A DNA stretch of 64,000 nt from an uncultured Microbacterium sp. (GTDB taxonomy: Bacteria > Actinomycetota > Actinomycetes > Actinomycetales > Microbacteriaceae). Position 1 is the first letter of the stretch. Each line of letters starts with the position of its first letter. A program made the position numbers and the translations under genes. The notes beneath the pieces were generated by a model. The model was not told the DNA's origin, searched no databases, and saw nothing but the letters and a program-made list of their open reading frames with translations. Positions 33,762 to 46,985 of the stretch are shown here, piece by piece. The stretch lies in the NCBI GenBank assembly GCA_913774845.1, contig CAJYJO010000020.1, positions 35,890-99,889 on the forward strand. The letters are read 5' to 3'.

Positions 33762-33853
33762 CCCGTCCTCCGCGGCTGCCGCCGCTCGGGCCGGGGCACC
33801 GGAGAAGGGGACTCCGCAGCAGCCGTGCATCGCTCGGGCCGGCCGGCCGCCGC

Positions 33854-33859
33854 TACCGT
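33854..33859 (+). promoter_or_regulatory. -10 box of an apparently leaderless pxpA mRNA
   Basis: TACCGT, 6 nt before the pxpA ATG at 33866, with no Shine-Dalgarno between them. Confidence 0.55.
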
Positions 33860-33865
33860 GGCACC

Positions 33866-34618
33866 ATGCGCGTGGACCTCAACGCCGACCTCGGCGAGAC
33901 CGTCGCTGGCGTCCCCACCGCCGACGACGAGGCGATGTTCGCCGTGATCTCGAGTGCGAACGTCGCCTGCGGCGCTCACGCGGGCGACGCGGCCTCGATG
34001 AGGGATGCCGTCGAGCGCGCCGCCCGCTTCGGCGTCGCCGTCGGCGCGCACCCCTCGTACGACGACCGCGCCCACTTCGGACGCGCCCGCCGCGACCCCG
34101 CGCCGGCCGACCTCCGTGCGAGCGTCGCCGCGCAGCTGGACGCGCTCGCCGCGGCGGGGGCCGACATCCGATACGTCAAACCGCACGGGGCGCTCTACCA
34201 CGCCGTGATCGACGATCCGCCGCAGGCCCGCGCCGTCACCGCCGCCGTCGCCGACCTGTCGGCGCGACTCGGACGCGCGCTGCCCGTGCTCGGCATGACC
34301 GGCGCGATCGCCGAGGCCGCGGCATCCGCGGGTCTGCCCTTCGTGCACGAGGCGTTCCTCGATCGCGGCTACACCGCCCGGGGCTCCCTCGTGCCGCGGG
34401 GCGAGCCGGGCGCCCTCGTCGACGACCCCGCCGTCGTCGCCGACCGCGCGCTGCGCCTCGTCCGCGCGGGCGAGGTCGAGGCCGTCGACGGGACGCGCAT
34501 CGCGGTGGACGCCGCGTCCCTGTGCCTGCACGGAGACACCCCGTCGGCGGTCGCGATGGCTCGCGCCGTGCGTGCGGCGCTCGACACCGCCGGGGTCACG
34601 GTGCGTGCCCCGTGGTGA
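33866..34618 (+). CDS. pxpA: 5-oxoprolinase subunit A (LamB/YcsF family)
   Basis: A 250-residue LamB/YcsF protein, part of the ATP-dependent 5-oxoprolinase PxpABC that opens pyroglutamate to glutamate. It starts MRVDLNADLGETVAG, the family hallmark with metal-binding Asp/Asn, then has SSANVACGAHAGD near 30, GAHPSYDD near 60, VKPHGALYHAV near 105, HEAFLDRGYTARGSLVPR near 165 and a C-terminal SLCLHGDTPSAV near 220. The stop overlaps the pxpBC start. Placed just upstream of rpoB on the same strand, but with its own promoter. Confidence 0.93.
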   Translation: MRVDLNADLGETVAGVPTADDEAMFAVISSANVACGAHAGDAASMRDAVERAARFGVAVGAHPSYDDRAHFGRARRDPAPADLRASVAAQLDALAAAGADIRYVKPHGALYHAVIDDPPQARAVTAAVADLSARLGRALPVLGMTGAIAEAAASAGLPFVHEAFLDRGYTARGSLVPRGEPGALVDDPAVVADRALRLVRAGEVEAVDGTRIAVDAASLCLHGDTPSAVAMARAVRAALDTAGVTVRAPW

Positions 34619-36150
34619 CCCTGCTGCCGATGGGGGAGCGGGCCCTGCTCGCCGAGGTCGCGGATCTCGCCGCCGTCCTGGCGCTGCACGCGGCCCTCGA
34701 CGCCGACGTCCTCGACGGCGTCGACGACCTCGTCCCCGCCGCCCGCACCGTGCTCGTCGTCTTCGACCCGGCGCGGGTGTCGTCCGAGACCATCGGGTCC
34801 TGGGTCCTCCGTGCGGCGGGGCGTGCCCCGGATGCCATCGCCCCCGGGCCTCTCGTCGAGGTGCCGGTGCGCTACGACGGCGCCGACCTCGACTCCACCG
34901 CCGAGCTCCTCGGCATCCCCGTGCCCGATCTCATGGCCCGCCACGCGGGGGTGGAGTGGACGGTGGCGTTCACCGGGTTCGCCCCGGGCTTCGCGTACCT
35001 GGTGAGCGCGGACTGGTCGTTCGACGTCCCGCGCCTGGCCGAGCCGCGCACGCGCGTGCCGGCGGGGGCGGTCGGGCTCGCGGGCGGGTTCAGCGGCGCC
35101 TACCCCCGCGAGACCCCCGGCGGCTGGCGGCTCATCGGGACCACCGACGCCGTGCTGTTCGACCCGGATGTCGCCGACCCCGTGCTCCTGCCCCCGCGGG
35201 CTCGCGTGCGGTTCGTTCCCGAGCGTGACCGCCTCACCGCCGCCTCCGCGTCGACCGAGGCGGCGGAGCCCGTCGGGGCTTCCCCCGCCGCGGCCCGCCC
35301 GGTCCTGCGGATCGACTCGCCCGGCGGCGCCACCACCGTGCAGGACCTCGGCCGACCCGGCCGCGCGGCGCTCGGGGTGGCCCGCTCCGGCGCCCTCGAC
35401 CGCACGGCGCTGCGTATCGCCAATCGGCTGGTCGGCAACGCGGAGGGCGCCGCGGGCCTCGAGATCACGATGGGCGGTTTCGCCGCGCGCGCCGCGACCG
35501 CCACGTGGGTCTGCGTGACCGGCGCGCTCGCCGACATCACCGTCGACGGACGGGCGGTGGATGCCTACGCACCCGTGCTCGTGCCCGCGGGGGCCGAGCT
35601 GCGCATCGGGGCCCCGCGTGCCGGGCTCCGCGCGTACCTCGTGGTGCGGGGTGGCATCCTCGCGCCCCGGGCGCTGGGCTCGCGGGCGCGGGACGCGCTG
35701 GCCGGTCTCGGCCCCGCGCCGCTGGCCGCCGGCGACGAACTGTCCGCCGGGGAGCCGGCATCCGTCGTCCCGCCCGTCGACTCCTTTCCCTGGACGGTCC
35801 CGCCGCCCTCGATCGACGTGCGCATCGCCCCGGGGCCCCGCGCCGACTGGTTCGCGCCCGGGGCGATCGACACGCTAGCGGACACGGCGTGGAGCGTGTC
35901 GCCGCACGCCGACCGCGTCGGCATCCGCCTCGACGGCCCCGCCCTCGCCCGCACGCGCCACGACGAACTGCCCAGCGAGGGCATGCGGCCCGGTGCGATC
36001 CAGGTGCCGCCGCACGGGCGCCCGGTCGTCCTGCTGGCCGACGGCCCCGTGACCGGCGGGTACCCCGTGATCGCCGTGGTGACGGATGCCGCACTGGACG
36101 CGCTCGCGCAGGTGCGGCCGGGCGATCGCGTGCGCTTCCGGCGCGTCTGA
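34615..36150 (+). CDS. pxpBC: Fused 5-oxoprolinase subunits B and C (KipI/KipA-type)
   Basis: A 511-residue single polypeptide joining two usually separate proteins. Residues 1-~205 are PxpB (KipI, allophanate-hydrolase subunit 1), with VEWTVAFTGFAPGFAYL near 114, RTRVPAGAVGLAGGFSGAYPR near 145 and TPGGWRLIGTT. After a linker, residues ~225-511 are PxpC (KipA, subunit 2), with LRIDSPGGATTVQDLGRPGR, GVARSGALDRTALRIANRLV and the C-terminal DELPSEGMRPGAIQVPPHGRPVVL. GTG 34615 gives a GTGA overlap with pxpA; GTG 34612 is an alternative. Fusion enforces 1:1 stoichiometry. Confidence 0.92.
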   Translation: MTLLPMGERALLAEVADLAAVLALHAALDADVLDGVDDLVPAARTVLVVFDPARVSSETIGSWVLRAAGRAPDAIAPGPLVEVPVRYDGADLDSTAELLGIPVPDLMARHAGVEWTVAFTGFAPGFAYLVSADWSFDVPRLAEPRTRVPAGAVGLAGGFSGAYPRETPGGWRLIGTTDAVLFDPDVADPVLLPPRARVRFVPERDRLTAASASTEAAEPVGASPAAARPVLRIDSPGGATTVQDLGRPGRAALGVARSGALDRTALRIANRLVGNAEGAAGLEITMGGFAARAATATWVCVTGALADITVDGRAVDAYAPVLVPAGAELRIGAPRAGLRAYLVVRGGILAPRALGSRARDALAGLGPAPLAAGDELSAGEPASVVPPVDSFPWTVPPPSIDVRIAPGPRADWFAPGAIDTLADTAWSVSPHADRVGIRLDGPALARTRHDELPSEGMRPGAIQVPPHGRPVVLLADGPVTGGYPVIAVVTDAALDALAQVRPGDRVRFRRV

Positions 36151-36226
36151 TCGGGCCCGCGGAGGGGAATGAGCGACGGGCGCACGCGGTTATACCGCAG
36201 GTCCGCAAACGCGTCAAGAATTCGAC

Positions 36227-36256
36227 TGGACACGGCGAGTCCTCCCGCGTATGCTT
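36227..36256 (+). promoter_or_regulatory. Probable rpoBC promoter
   Basis: TGGACA (36227-36232) and TATGCT (36251-36256) with an 18-bp spacer, giving a leader of about 160 nt before rpoB. The rest of 36151-36423 shows no gene. Confidence 0.55.
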
Positions 36257-36423
36257 GGACTTTGCGCTCCTCGATTCCCCCTGCCCTCATATGGTGGTCG
36301 GCTGAGCCTGCCCGTCCCCGCTTCACCGCGGTGTGCGGCGAGCAGGTTTTCGGGGCAGGAACGCACTCCACCTGACGACAAGGAATCACGAGCCCCTCGC
36401 CCGGGCTTCTGGAGGTTATTCCC

Positions 36424-39921
<3,498 letters not shown>

Positions 39922-39977
39922 GCTTCCAGCTCAGCGACCCAGCTCAGATTTCAGAGAATTCCGACACAGGAGAACCA

Positions 39978-42900
39978 GTGCTCGAATCAACCACTTTCGA
40001 TCAGATCCGTATCGGTCTGGCCACCGCCGACGACATCCGTCGTTGGTCCTTCGGTGAGGTCAAGAAGCCCGAGACGATCAACTACCGCACGCTGAAGCCC
40101 GAGAAGGACGGTCTCTTCGGCGAGCAGATCTTCGGACCCTCCCGCGACTGGGAGTGCGCCTGCGGCAAGTACAAGCGCGTCCGCTTCAAGGGCATCGTCT
40201 GCGAGCGCTGCGGCGTCGAGGTCACCAAGAGCTCGGTCCGTCGCGAGCGCATGGGCCACATCGAGCTCGCCGCGCCCGTCACGCACATCTGGTACTTCAA
40301 GGGCGTGCCCTCGCGCCTGGGCTACCTGCTCGACATGGCGCCGAAGGACCTCGAGAAGGTCATCTACTTCGCCGCCTACATGGTCATCTCGGTCGACGAG
40401 GATGCTCGTCACCGCGACCTGGCCACGCAGGAGAACAACATCCGTCTCGAGCTCAAGACGCTCGGCGACCGTCGTGACGCCCGCATCGCGGCGCGCATGG
40501 CCAAGCTGGAGGAAGAGCTCGCCGCCCTCGAGGCGGAGGGTGCCAAGGCCGACCAGAAGAAGAAGGTCAAGGACGCCGCCGAGAAGGACATGACGGCGGC
40601 CCGCAAGAACGCCGACGAGCAGATCGCCAAGCTCGAGCGCGTGTGGGAGGACTTCCGCACGCTCGAGGTGGGCGCCCTGAAGCCCGAGGACGACGTCTTC
40701 CACGAGCTCCAGGACCGCTTCGGTCAGTACTTCGAGGCTCACATGGGTGCGGAGTCGATCAAGCGTCGCCTCGAAACCTTCGACCTGCAGGCCGAGGCCG
40801 ACAGCCTCCACCTGCAGATCTCGGAGGGTAAGGGCCAGCGCAAGATCCGTGCGATCAAGCGCCTGAAGGTCGTCAACTCGTTCCTGCAGACCGGCATGAC
40901 GCCGGCCTCGATGGTGCTCGACGTCGTCCCGGTGATCCCGCCGGAGCTTCGTCCCATGGTCCAGCTCGACGGTGGCCGTTTCGCCACCTCCGACCTCAAC
41001 GACCTCTACCGTCGCGTGATCAACCGCAACAACCGCCTCCGTCGCCTGATCGACCTCGGTGCCCCCGAGATCATCGTCAACAACGAGAAGCGCATGCTGC
41101 AGGAGGCCGTTGACGCCCTGTTCGACAACGGCCGCCGTGGTCGCCCCGTCACCGGTACCGGCAACCGCGCCCTGAAGTCCCTGAGCGACATGCTCAAGGG
41201 TAAGCAGGGACGTTTCCGCCAGAACCTGCTCGGAAAGCGCGTCGACTACTCGGGTCGTTCGGTCATCATCGTCGGACCGCAGCTGAAGCTGCACCAGTGC
41301 GGTCTGCCCAAGCAGATGGCGCTCGAGCTGTTCAAGCCGTTCGTGATCAAGCGCCTGATCGACCTCGGTCACTCGCAGAACATCAAGGCCGCCAAGCGCG
41401 CCGTCGAGCGCTACCGTCCCGAGGTCTGGGACGTGCTCGAGGAGATCATCCGCGAGCGTCCCGTGCTGCTGAACCGTGCACCCACCCTGCACCGTCTCGG
41501 CATCCAGGCGTTCGAGCCGCAGCTCGTCGAGGGCAAGGCCATCCAGCTGCACCCGCTCGTGTGCGCGGCGTTCAACGCCGACTTCGACGGTGACCAGATG
41601 GCCGTGCACCTGCCGCTGTCGGTCGAGGCCCAGGCCGAGGCCCGCGTGCTGATGCTCGCCTCGAACAACATCCTGAAGCCCTCGGACGGCCGTCCGGTGA
41701 CCCTGCCCTCGCAGGACATGATCATCGGTCTGCACCACCTCACCACCCTCAAGGAGGGTGCCGTGGGCGAGGGCCGCGCGTTCGGTTCCGTGGGCGAGGC
41801 GATCCTGGCCAAGGACGAGGGCACCCTCGACCTGCAGGCCAAGGCGCGCATCCGCATCCCCGGTCTGACCTTCCTCGAGGGCCAGGCTCCCGAGGGCTAC
41901 GAGGTGCACGGTCTCGTCGACGCCTCCCTGGGCCAGGCGATCTTCAACGACACGCTCCCCAAGGGCTACCCGTTCGTCCGCGAGCAGGCCGACAAGGGCA
42001 AGCTGTCGCAGATCGTCAACAAGCTGGCCGAGGAGTACCCGAAGACCGAGGTCGCGGCATCCCTCGACCGCATCAAGGACGCGGGCTTCTACTGGGCCAC
42101 GCGCTCGGGTGTCACGGTCGCGCTGAGCGACATCCTGACCCCGCCGAACAAGGCGGAGATCGTCGCCGGCTACGAGAAGCAGGCCGCGAAGGTCCAGGGG
42201 CAGTACGAGAAGGGTCTCACCACCGACGCCGAGCGTCGTCAGGAGCTCATCAAGATCTGGACCGAGGCCACCGACGAGGTCCAGAAGGCGATGCGGGACA
42301 ACTTCCCCGCCGACAACACCATCAACCGCATGGTCTCGTCGGGCGCCCGTGGTAACTGGCTGCAGATCCGCAACATCGCGGGTATGCGTGGTCTGGTGAA
42401 CAACCCCAAGGGTGAGATCATCCCGCGTCCGATCATCTCCTCGTACCGCGAGGGTCTGTCGGTCGCCGAGTACTTCATCGCGACGCACGGTGCCCGTAAG
42501 GGTCTGGCCGACACGGCCCTCCGTACGGCCGACTCGGGCTACCTCACGCGTCGTCTCGTCGACGTCTCGCAGGATGTCATCATCCGCGAGGAGGACTGCG
42601 GCACGTCGAAGGGCCTCGAGCTCCCGATCGCCGCGGCCGACTCGACCGGTTCGCTGGTGAAGGACGCCAACGTCGAGAACTCGGTGTTCGCCCGCACGCT
42701 CGCCACGGCGGTCGTCGACCCGCAGGGCACCGTGCTGGCCGAGGCCGGCGACGACGTGGGCGACGTGCTCATCGACAAGCTGGTCGCCGGTGGCGTCGAG
42801 ACGATCAAGGTCCGCTCCGTGCTGACCTGCGACTCGGCGGTCGGCGTCTGCGCGAAGTGCTACGGCCGTTCGCTGGCCACCGGCAAGATCGTCGATATCG

Positions 42901-43853
42901 GCGAGGCCGTCGGCATCATCGCGGCCCAGTCGATCGGTGAGCCCGGTACCCAGCTGACGATGCGTACGTTCCACACCGGTGGTTCCGCGTCGGCCGACGA
43001 CATCACGCAGGGTCTGCCCCGCGTGCAGGAGCTGTTCGAGGCGCGTACCCCCAAGGGTGCGTCCCCGATCGCCGAGGCCGACGGTCGCGTCACGATCGAC
43101 GAGACCGAGAAGGCCAAGAAGGTCATCCTCACGCCCGACAACGGCGACGAGCCGGTGGTCTACCCCGTCCTGAAGCGTGCGACGCTCCTGGTCGAGGACG
43201 GCCAGCACGTCGCGGTCGGCGAGCCCCTCCAGGTCGGAACGCTCGACCCCAAGGAGGTCATGCGCGTGCAGGGTGCCCGCGAGGTGCAGAAGTACCTCGT
43301 CAACGGCGTCCAGGGCGTGTACCGCTCGCAGGGTGTGCCGATCCACGACAAGCACATCGAGGTCATCGTCCGGCAGATGCTCCGCAAGGTCACCGTCGTC
43401 GACCACGGCGACACCGACCTGCTGCCCGGTGAGATGGTGGACTTCAAGCGCTACCAGACCATCAACCGCGAGACGGTCGGCGAGGGCAAGCGCCCCGCGT
43501 CGGGTCGTCCCGAGCTGATGGGTATCACCAAGGCGTCGCTGGCGACCGAGTCGTGGCTGTCGGCCGCGTCGTTCCAGGAGACCACCCGCGTCCTGACGCA
43601 GGCGGCCATGGAGGGCAAGAGCGACCCGCTCGTCGGCCTCAAGGAGAACGTCATCATCGGAAAGCTCATCCCCGCCGGAACCGGTCTTGCGAAGTACCGC
43701 AACGTCACGGTCGAGGCGACGGAGGAGGCCAAGAGCGAGCGGTACCCCAACCGCATCTTCGCCTCGGACGGCGCGTACAGCGACGCCGACCTGAGCTACG
43801 TCGACTTCGACAGCTTCTCGACGGACGACTTCACGCCCGGTACGTACAACTGA
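39978..43853 (+). CDS. rpoC: DNA-directed RNA polymerase subunit beta'
   Basis: A 1291-residue beta' subunit. The start is GTG 39978 with ACAGGAGA upstream. The N-terminal zinc ribbon has CACGKY and CERCGVEV; the catalytic metal loop is [13 protein letters not shown] near residue 530; the bridge helix/trigger loop region has [19 protein letters not shown] and the following [26 protein letters not shown]; the second zinc site is [14 protein letters not shown]. The C-terminus ends after [21 protein letters not shown]. Two strong hairpins follow directly. Confidence 0.99.
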   Translation: MLESTTFDQIRIGLATADDIRRWSFGEVKKPETINYRTLKPEKDGLFGEQIFGPSRDWECACGKYKRVRFKGIVCERCGVEVTKSSVRRERMGHIELAAPVTHIWYFKGVPSRLGYLLDMAPKDLEKVIYFAAYMVISVDEDARHRDLATQENNIRLELKTLGDRRDARIAARMAKLEEELAALEAEGAKADQKKKVKDAAEKDMTAARKNADEQIAKLERVWEDFRTLEVGALKPEDDVFHELQDRFGQYFEAHMGAESIKRRLETFDLQAEADSLHLQISEGKGQRKIRAIKRLKVVNSFLQTGMTPASMVLDVVPVIPPELRPMVQLDGGRFATSDLNDLYRRVINRNNRLRRLIDLGAPEIIVNNEKRMLQEAVDALFDNGRRGRPVTGTGNRALKSLSDMLKGKQGRFRQNLLGKRVDYSGRSVIIVGPQLKLHQCGLPKQMALELFKPFVIKRLIDLGHSQNIKAAKRAVERYRPEVWDVLEEIIRERPVLLNRAPTLHRLGIQAFEPQLVEGKAIQLHPLVCAAFNADFDGDQMAVHLPLSVEAQAEARVLMLASNNILKPSDGRPVTLPSQDMIIGLHHLTTLKEGAVGEGRAFGSVGEAILAKDEGTLDLQAKARIRIPGLTFLEGQAPEGYEVHGLVDASLGQAIFNDTLPKGYPFVREQADKGKLSQIVNKLAEEYPKTEVAASLDRIKDAGFYWATRSGVTVALSDILTPPNKAEIVAGYEKQAAKVQGQYEKGLTTDAERRQELIKIWTEATDEVQKAMRDNFPADNTINRMVSSGARGNWLQIRNIAGMRGLVNNPKGEIIPRPIISSYREGLSVAEYFIATHGARKGLADTALRTADSGYLTRRLVDVSQDVIIREEDCGTSKGLELPIAAADSTGSLVKDANVENSVFARTLATAVVDPQGTVLAEAGDDVGDVLIDKLVAGGVETIKVRSVLTCDSAVGVCAKCYGRSLATGKIVDIGEAVGIIAAQSIGEPGTQLTMRTFHTGGSASADDITQGLPRVQELFEARTPKGASPIAEADGRVTIDETEKAKKVILTPDNGDEPVVYPVLKRATLLVEDGQHVAVGEPLQVGTLDPKEVMRVQGAREVQKYLVNGVQGVYRSQGVPIHDKHIEVIVRQMLRKVTVVDHGDTDLLPGEMVDFKRYQTINRETVGEGKRPASGRPELMGITKASLATESWLSAASFQETTRVLTQAAMEGKSDPLVGLKENVIIGKLIPAGTGLAKYRNVTVEATEEAKSERYPNRIFASDGAYSDADLSYVDFDSFSTDDFTPGTYN

Positions 43854-43859
43854 TTGAGG

Positions 43860-43893
43860 CGAGAGGAGAGCGAGCTCGCTCGCTCTCCTCTCG
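43860..43893 (+). terminator. First rpoBC terminator
   Basis: A perfect 15-bp stem CGAGAGGAGAGCGAG with CTCG tetraloop, starting 7 bp after the rpoC stop. A short T-containing tract follows. Confidence 0.85.
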
Positions 43894-43935
43894 TCGATCG
43901 ATGGATGCCGAGCCCCGGCGCGGCATCCTGATCCC

Positions 43936-43967
43936 CGAAGGCCCCCGGCTCGCGCCGGGGGCCTTCG
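43936..43967 (+). terminator. Second tandem rpoBC terminator
   Basis: A perfect 14-bp stem CGAAGGCCCCCGGC / GCCGGGGGCCTTCG with TCGC tetraloop, 42 bp beyond the first. It ensures that polymerase-operon transcription does not enter the accessory genes. Confidence 0.85.
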
Positions 43968-44036
43968 TCGTGCTCGCGGCGTGTCGAGACGCGGCTCCGG
44001 CGGGGGAGTGCGCCTACCGTTGTCACGGAGGAACGC

Positions 44037-44636
44037 ATGGCCCGGATCGGTGGACGAAGCCTGTGGTTGGCATGGCCCGTGGGGCTGTTGTGCGCGGCCG
44101 CCGTGTCGGGGTTGGGCCTGCTCGCCGCCCCCGGGATCCCCGGGGCGGTCGGCTTCGTCGGCGACACCTTGCGCGCGGCGACGAGCACGCCGGCCGTGAC
44201 CGCCACGGCCGCACCCACGCCGGCGTCGGACTGCCGCCATCTGTACTCGCAGCCGATGTGGTCGTCGCTCGTCTGGTCGCCCGAGGCGCTGCTGACGCAG
44301 CGTCGTACGCCCCCGCTGTCGACGCCCGAGGCGGTGGCGGCCGCGTCGCCCGCGGTGGTCGTGACGTGCCACTGGCGGGGAGAGGGCGGCCGTTCTCTCG
44401 AGACGACGGTCTCGACCGTCTCCGCCGAGGGCTCCGCCGCGGTCGTGTCGACGTTGACGGGGCAGGGGTTCGCGTGCACGAGCGAGGCGGAGGCGGTGCA
44501 CTGCGAGCGCACGACAGCCGGGGTGACCGAGGTGCACGACCTGCTCGGTGACCGGTGGGTGTCGTCGACCCTCACGGGCTGGGAACCGGTCGGCTACGCC
44601 GAGACGGTGGCATCCCACGCCTTCTTCGGGGAGTGA
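44037..44636 (+). CDS. Exported protein of unknown function, paralogue of the opposing lipoprotein
   Basis: A 199-residue protein with an N-terminal membrane anchor or signal (WLAWPVGLLCAAAVSGLGLL, residues ~10-30), a short Thr/Ala/Pro linker, then a ~135-residue domain with Cys residues in SDCRHLY, VTCHWRG, GFACTSE and VHCERT. The same framework (DCR, CxWR, GFxC, CE, then W/P-x-GY near the end) occurs in the convergent gene at 44644-45231, so they are paralogues. A ribosome site CGGAGGAA lies before ATG 44037. I do not recognise the family; an extracytoplasmic disulfide-bonded domain is likely. Confidence 0.75.
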   Translation: MARIGGRSLWLAWPVGLLCAAAVSGLGLLAAPGIPGAVGFVGDTLRAATSTPAVTATAAPTPASDCRHLYSQPMWSSLVWSPEALLTQRRTPPLSTPEAVAAASPAVVVTCHWRGEGGRSLETTVSTVSAEGSAAVVSTLTGQGFACTSEAEAVHCERTTAGVTEVHDLLGDRWVSSTLTGWEPVGYAETVASHAFFGE

Positions 44637-44643
44637 CCGGGCC

Positions 44644-45231
44644 TCAGCCGAAGATCGACGAGATGATGCTGCCGGTGTAGCCCGTCGGGGCCAGGTTGGA
44701 GTACTGGGTGTCGATCAGGACATCGTCACGCCAGTAGAGCGTGCGCCCGTCGTTGACCGGGTAGGTGTCGTTGATCCAGGTCTTCTCGCACCGTGTGCCG
44801 GCGTCGGGGGTGTAGCAGCTGAACCCCTGCGTCGCGACGAGGTCGTTGAGCATGTCGAGCGCGGGGCCGCGATCCATGCGCGAGATGCGGGTCGTCAGAC
44901 CCGTGGTGTCGGCTGCCGGGTCGCGCCAGATGCACGTGAGGGAACCGTCGGACTGCACCCCGGAGGGGCCGAGTGCGGGATCGTTCAACGGGGTCGAGCC
45001 CAGCTGCGCCAGCACGTCGGCGGACAGCATCGAGCGGCAGTCGGCGGGGATGCGCACGGCGGGCGCGGTCTGCGTGATCGTGGGGATGGGCGTGGGGCTC
45101 GTGGACACCACGGGCGGCGCGGAGGCGGTCGGCGCCGCGTCGTCGGCGGCGGGCGCGCACGCGGTCAGGGCGGCCAGGACGGCACCGACGACGACGGCGG
45201 TGAGGGCCGGACGGAACACGCGACGGGACAT
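44644..45231 (-). CDS. Putative lipoprotein of unknown function, paralogue of 44037-44636
   Basis: A 195-residue lipoprotein. The signal sequence ends in a lipobox, VLAALTACAPAADD, with the lipidated Cys at residue 25. A Thr/Pro linker and a domain with four Cys follow (ADCRSML, LTCIWRD, GFSCYTP, TRCEKT). The order and spacing match the neighbouring plus-strand gene. Near the end both share a W- or L-rich stretch followed by PxGY. ATG 45231 has TAGGGT 6 nt upstream and no ribosome site, suggesting a leaderless mRNA. Function unknown; surface location is inferred. Confidence 0.78.
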   Translation of the reverse strand: MSRRVFRPALTAVVVGAVLAALTACAPAADDAAPTASAPPVVSTSPTPIPTITQTAPAVRIPADCRSMLSADVLAQLGSTPLNDPALGPSGVQSDGSLTCIWRDPAADTTGLTTRISRMDRGPALDMLNDLVATQGFSCYTPDAGTRCEKTWINDTYPVNDGRTLYWRDDVLIDTQYSNLAPTGYTGSIISSIFG

Positions 45232-45237
45232 GGGAAC

Positions 45238-45243
45238 ACCCTA
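45238..45243 (-). promoter_or_regulatory. -10 box of an apparently leaderless lipoprotein mRNA
   Basis: TAGGGT on the minus strand, 6 nt before ATG 45231. Confidence 0.5.
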
Positions 45244-45350
45244 AGGCGCACCACCGACACGGTCGAGACGGACTTCCGACGGCACGCCTGCGCGATCGGC
45301 CGCCTCGCGCGGGATAGCCTGGCGCCGCCATCACCGCGTGAGGAGACCCC

Positions 45351-46436
45351 ATGAGCGACCACCAGTCGTACGGCGACCCCGTCGCTGAACCGAACGACTC
45401 CTACGGCGACCCCGTCGCCGAGCCGAAGGACGAGGCGCACGACGTCGTCGGCCGCGCCCACGAGGGGCTCGCCGACGCCGAGGCCGCCCGCCGCGACTCC
45501 GTCGACCCGGACGCTGCCGCCGCCGCCTGGGACGAGCGCGAGCAGCACGAGCGCGACGCCGCGTCCGCCGTCGCCGACCGTCGCGAGCACCCGGCGCCCG
45601 TCGTGCACGACGCCTCCCCGGTGCCGCCGCAGCAGAACGCATCCTCGTCCGTCGACCTCGACGACGAAGACGCGCGCTGGGCGGCCTACGCCGCCTCGGC
45701 CGAGCCGGAGCACCACGCCGCGACCGCTCGTCACGACGTCGACCCCGCTCGTCGCGACGAGGCGCAGACCACCGTCTACCCGGCGGCCGGAGCCGCGGTC
45801 GCCGCGGGTGCCGCCACCGCCGGTTCGGCCGCCGTCGCCGACGAGCCGGCCCGGTCCACCGGCGCTCAGCAGCCCATCTTCGTGCAGGCGCCCCAGGCGC
45901 CCCGCCCGCGCGGCAACCGCGGTGCGGCCGGGGCGATCGGTCTGCTCGCCGCTCTCGTCTTCGCCGCGCTGTACCTCGCCGCGATCCTGGGCCTGCAGCT
46001 GCTGACGGGCGAGACGCAGGCCGCCGACCTCGGGTCCGCCGCCCTCGCCGCCCTCACCACCTGGGGCCTGTGGGTGCCTACGGTGGCGTTCTACTTCGGG
46101 TTCTGGTTCCTCGGCGCCCTGATCAACCGCGGACGCTGGGGCCACTGGGTGGTCTGGGGTCTCCTGGTCGGTGTCGTGGCCTGGGCCGGACACCTGCTCG
46201 GCGTGCTCTTCGCCGCACCGTTCTGGATGATCACGGCGCGCCAGTCGTTCGAGCTCCTGCAGGACAACGTGCTCGCACCGCTCGCGATCGTCGCCTTCGT
46301 GCTCGGCCGGGAGCTGACCATCTGGTTCGGCGCGTGGGTGTCGAAGCGCGGTCGCCGCGTGACCGAGATCAACGCCGAGGCGCAGCGCGAGTACGAGCGC
46401 ACGCTCGAGGCCGGCCCGCAGCTCGCGCACCGCTGA
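45351..46436 (+). CDS. Four-helix membrane protein with long acidic N-terminal tail, unknown function
   Basis: A 361-residue protein. It opens with a duplicated SYGDPVAEPxD unit (residues ~5-26) and a ~180-residue acidic, Ala/Asp/Glu-rich tail. Helices begin at ~197: GAIGLLAALVFAALYLAAIL, LWVPTVAFYFGFWFLGALI, WVVWGLLVGVVAWAGHLLGV and LAPLAIVAFVLGRELTIWFG. A conserved-looking RELTIWFGAWVSKRGR segment closes the protein. ATG 45351 with GAGGAGA upstream. The next gene, 10 bp away, is also a membrane protein. The family is not recognised. Confidence 0.75.
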   Translation: MSDHQSYGDPVAEPNDSYGDPVAEPKDEAHDVVGRAHEGLADAEAARRDSVDPDAAAAAWDEREQHERDAASAVADRREHPAPVVHDASPVPPQQNASSSVDLDDEDARWAAYAASAEPEHHAATARHDVDPARRDEAQTTVYPAAGAAVAAGAATAGSAAVADEPARSTGAQQPIFVQAPQAPRPRGNRGAAGAIGLLAALVFAALYLAAILGLQLLTGETQAADLGSAALAALTTWGLWVPTVAFYFGFWFLGALINRGRWGHWVVWGLLVGVVAWAGHLLGVLFAAPFWMITARQSFELLQDNVLAPLAIVAFVLGRELTIWFGAWVSKRGRRVTEINAEAQREYERTLEAGPQLAHR

Positions 46437-46446
46437 GCGCGATGAC

Positions 46447-46929
46447 ATGACCGACGAACCGCGACCGGCCGGGGTGACCCCGCCGGTCGCGGTCGTCTTC
46501 GCCACGGTGACCTTCGTGGCGTCGGCGATCGCGGCTCTCGGGGTGGCGAGTCTCGTGCTCGACGCCGACGTCATCCCCGTCCGCGGCCTCGGCGTCGTCC
46601 CGGGCGCGATCGGTCTGCTGGCGGCGACGGCGTCCTTCGCCGGGGTTCTCCTGTGGTCGCTCCGGCCGCAGCCGCCCACGTACCTCTCCGCGGTGCCGTG
46701 CGCGATCGCGGTATACGTCGGCGAGGTGCTCGGCATCATCATCGGAGCGCTGGTGAGCGGAGCCGATCCCGCGCGGGGGCTCGCCGCGGCGGGGAGCGTG
46801 GCGCTGGGCTTCGCCGGACCGGTCCTCGCGGGCGCCGGCCTGCTGTCGGCGCTGCTCGGGGTCTTCCTGGTGCGGGCACGGTCGAGCGGTCCGCGGTGGG
46901 GCTGGGAAGACGACGACGACCGGTCCTGA
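46447..46929 (+). CDS. Small four-helix membrane protein, unknown function
   Basis: A 160-residue protein with hydrophobic segments VAVVFATVTFVASAIAALGVA, IGLLAATASFAGVLLWSL, AIAVYVGEVLGIIIGALV and LGFAGPVLAGAGLLSALLGVF, and a charged C-terminus GWEDDDDRS. It follows the previous gene by 10 bp on the same strand and is probably co-transcribed. No recognised domain. Confidence 0.65.
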   Translation: MTDEPRPAGVTPPVAVVFATVTFVASAIAALGVASLVLDADVIPVRGLGVVPGAIGLLAATASFAGVLLWSLRPQPPTYLSAVPCAIAVYVGEVLGIIIGALVSGADPARGLAAAGSVALGFAGPVLAGAGLLSALLGVFLVRARSSGPRWGWEDDDDRS

Positions 46930-46972
46930 CGTCGTCCGCCGTGGCATCCCTCTGCTCCCGGGCGTGTCGGGC

Positions 46973-46978
46973 TAGCGT
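46973..46978 (+). promoter_or_regulatory. -10 box of an apparently leaderless mRNA
   Basis: TAGCGT, then 7 nt, then GTG 46986; no Shine-Dalgarno. It helps to fix the start of the next gene. Confidence 0.55.
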
Positions 46979-46985
46979 AGGGGTC

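Noticed and set aside
28689-33830. Minus-strand frame of ~1700 codons joining the S1 protease to sequence antisense to the PutA-like gene
   Set aside because: Only the last 374 codons look like a protein. The rest is the shadow of the PutA-like frame, and GTG 29813 has its own ribosome site and signal peptide.
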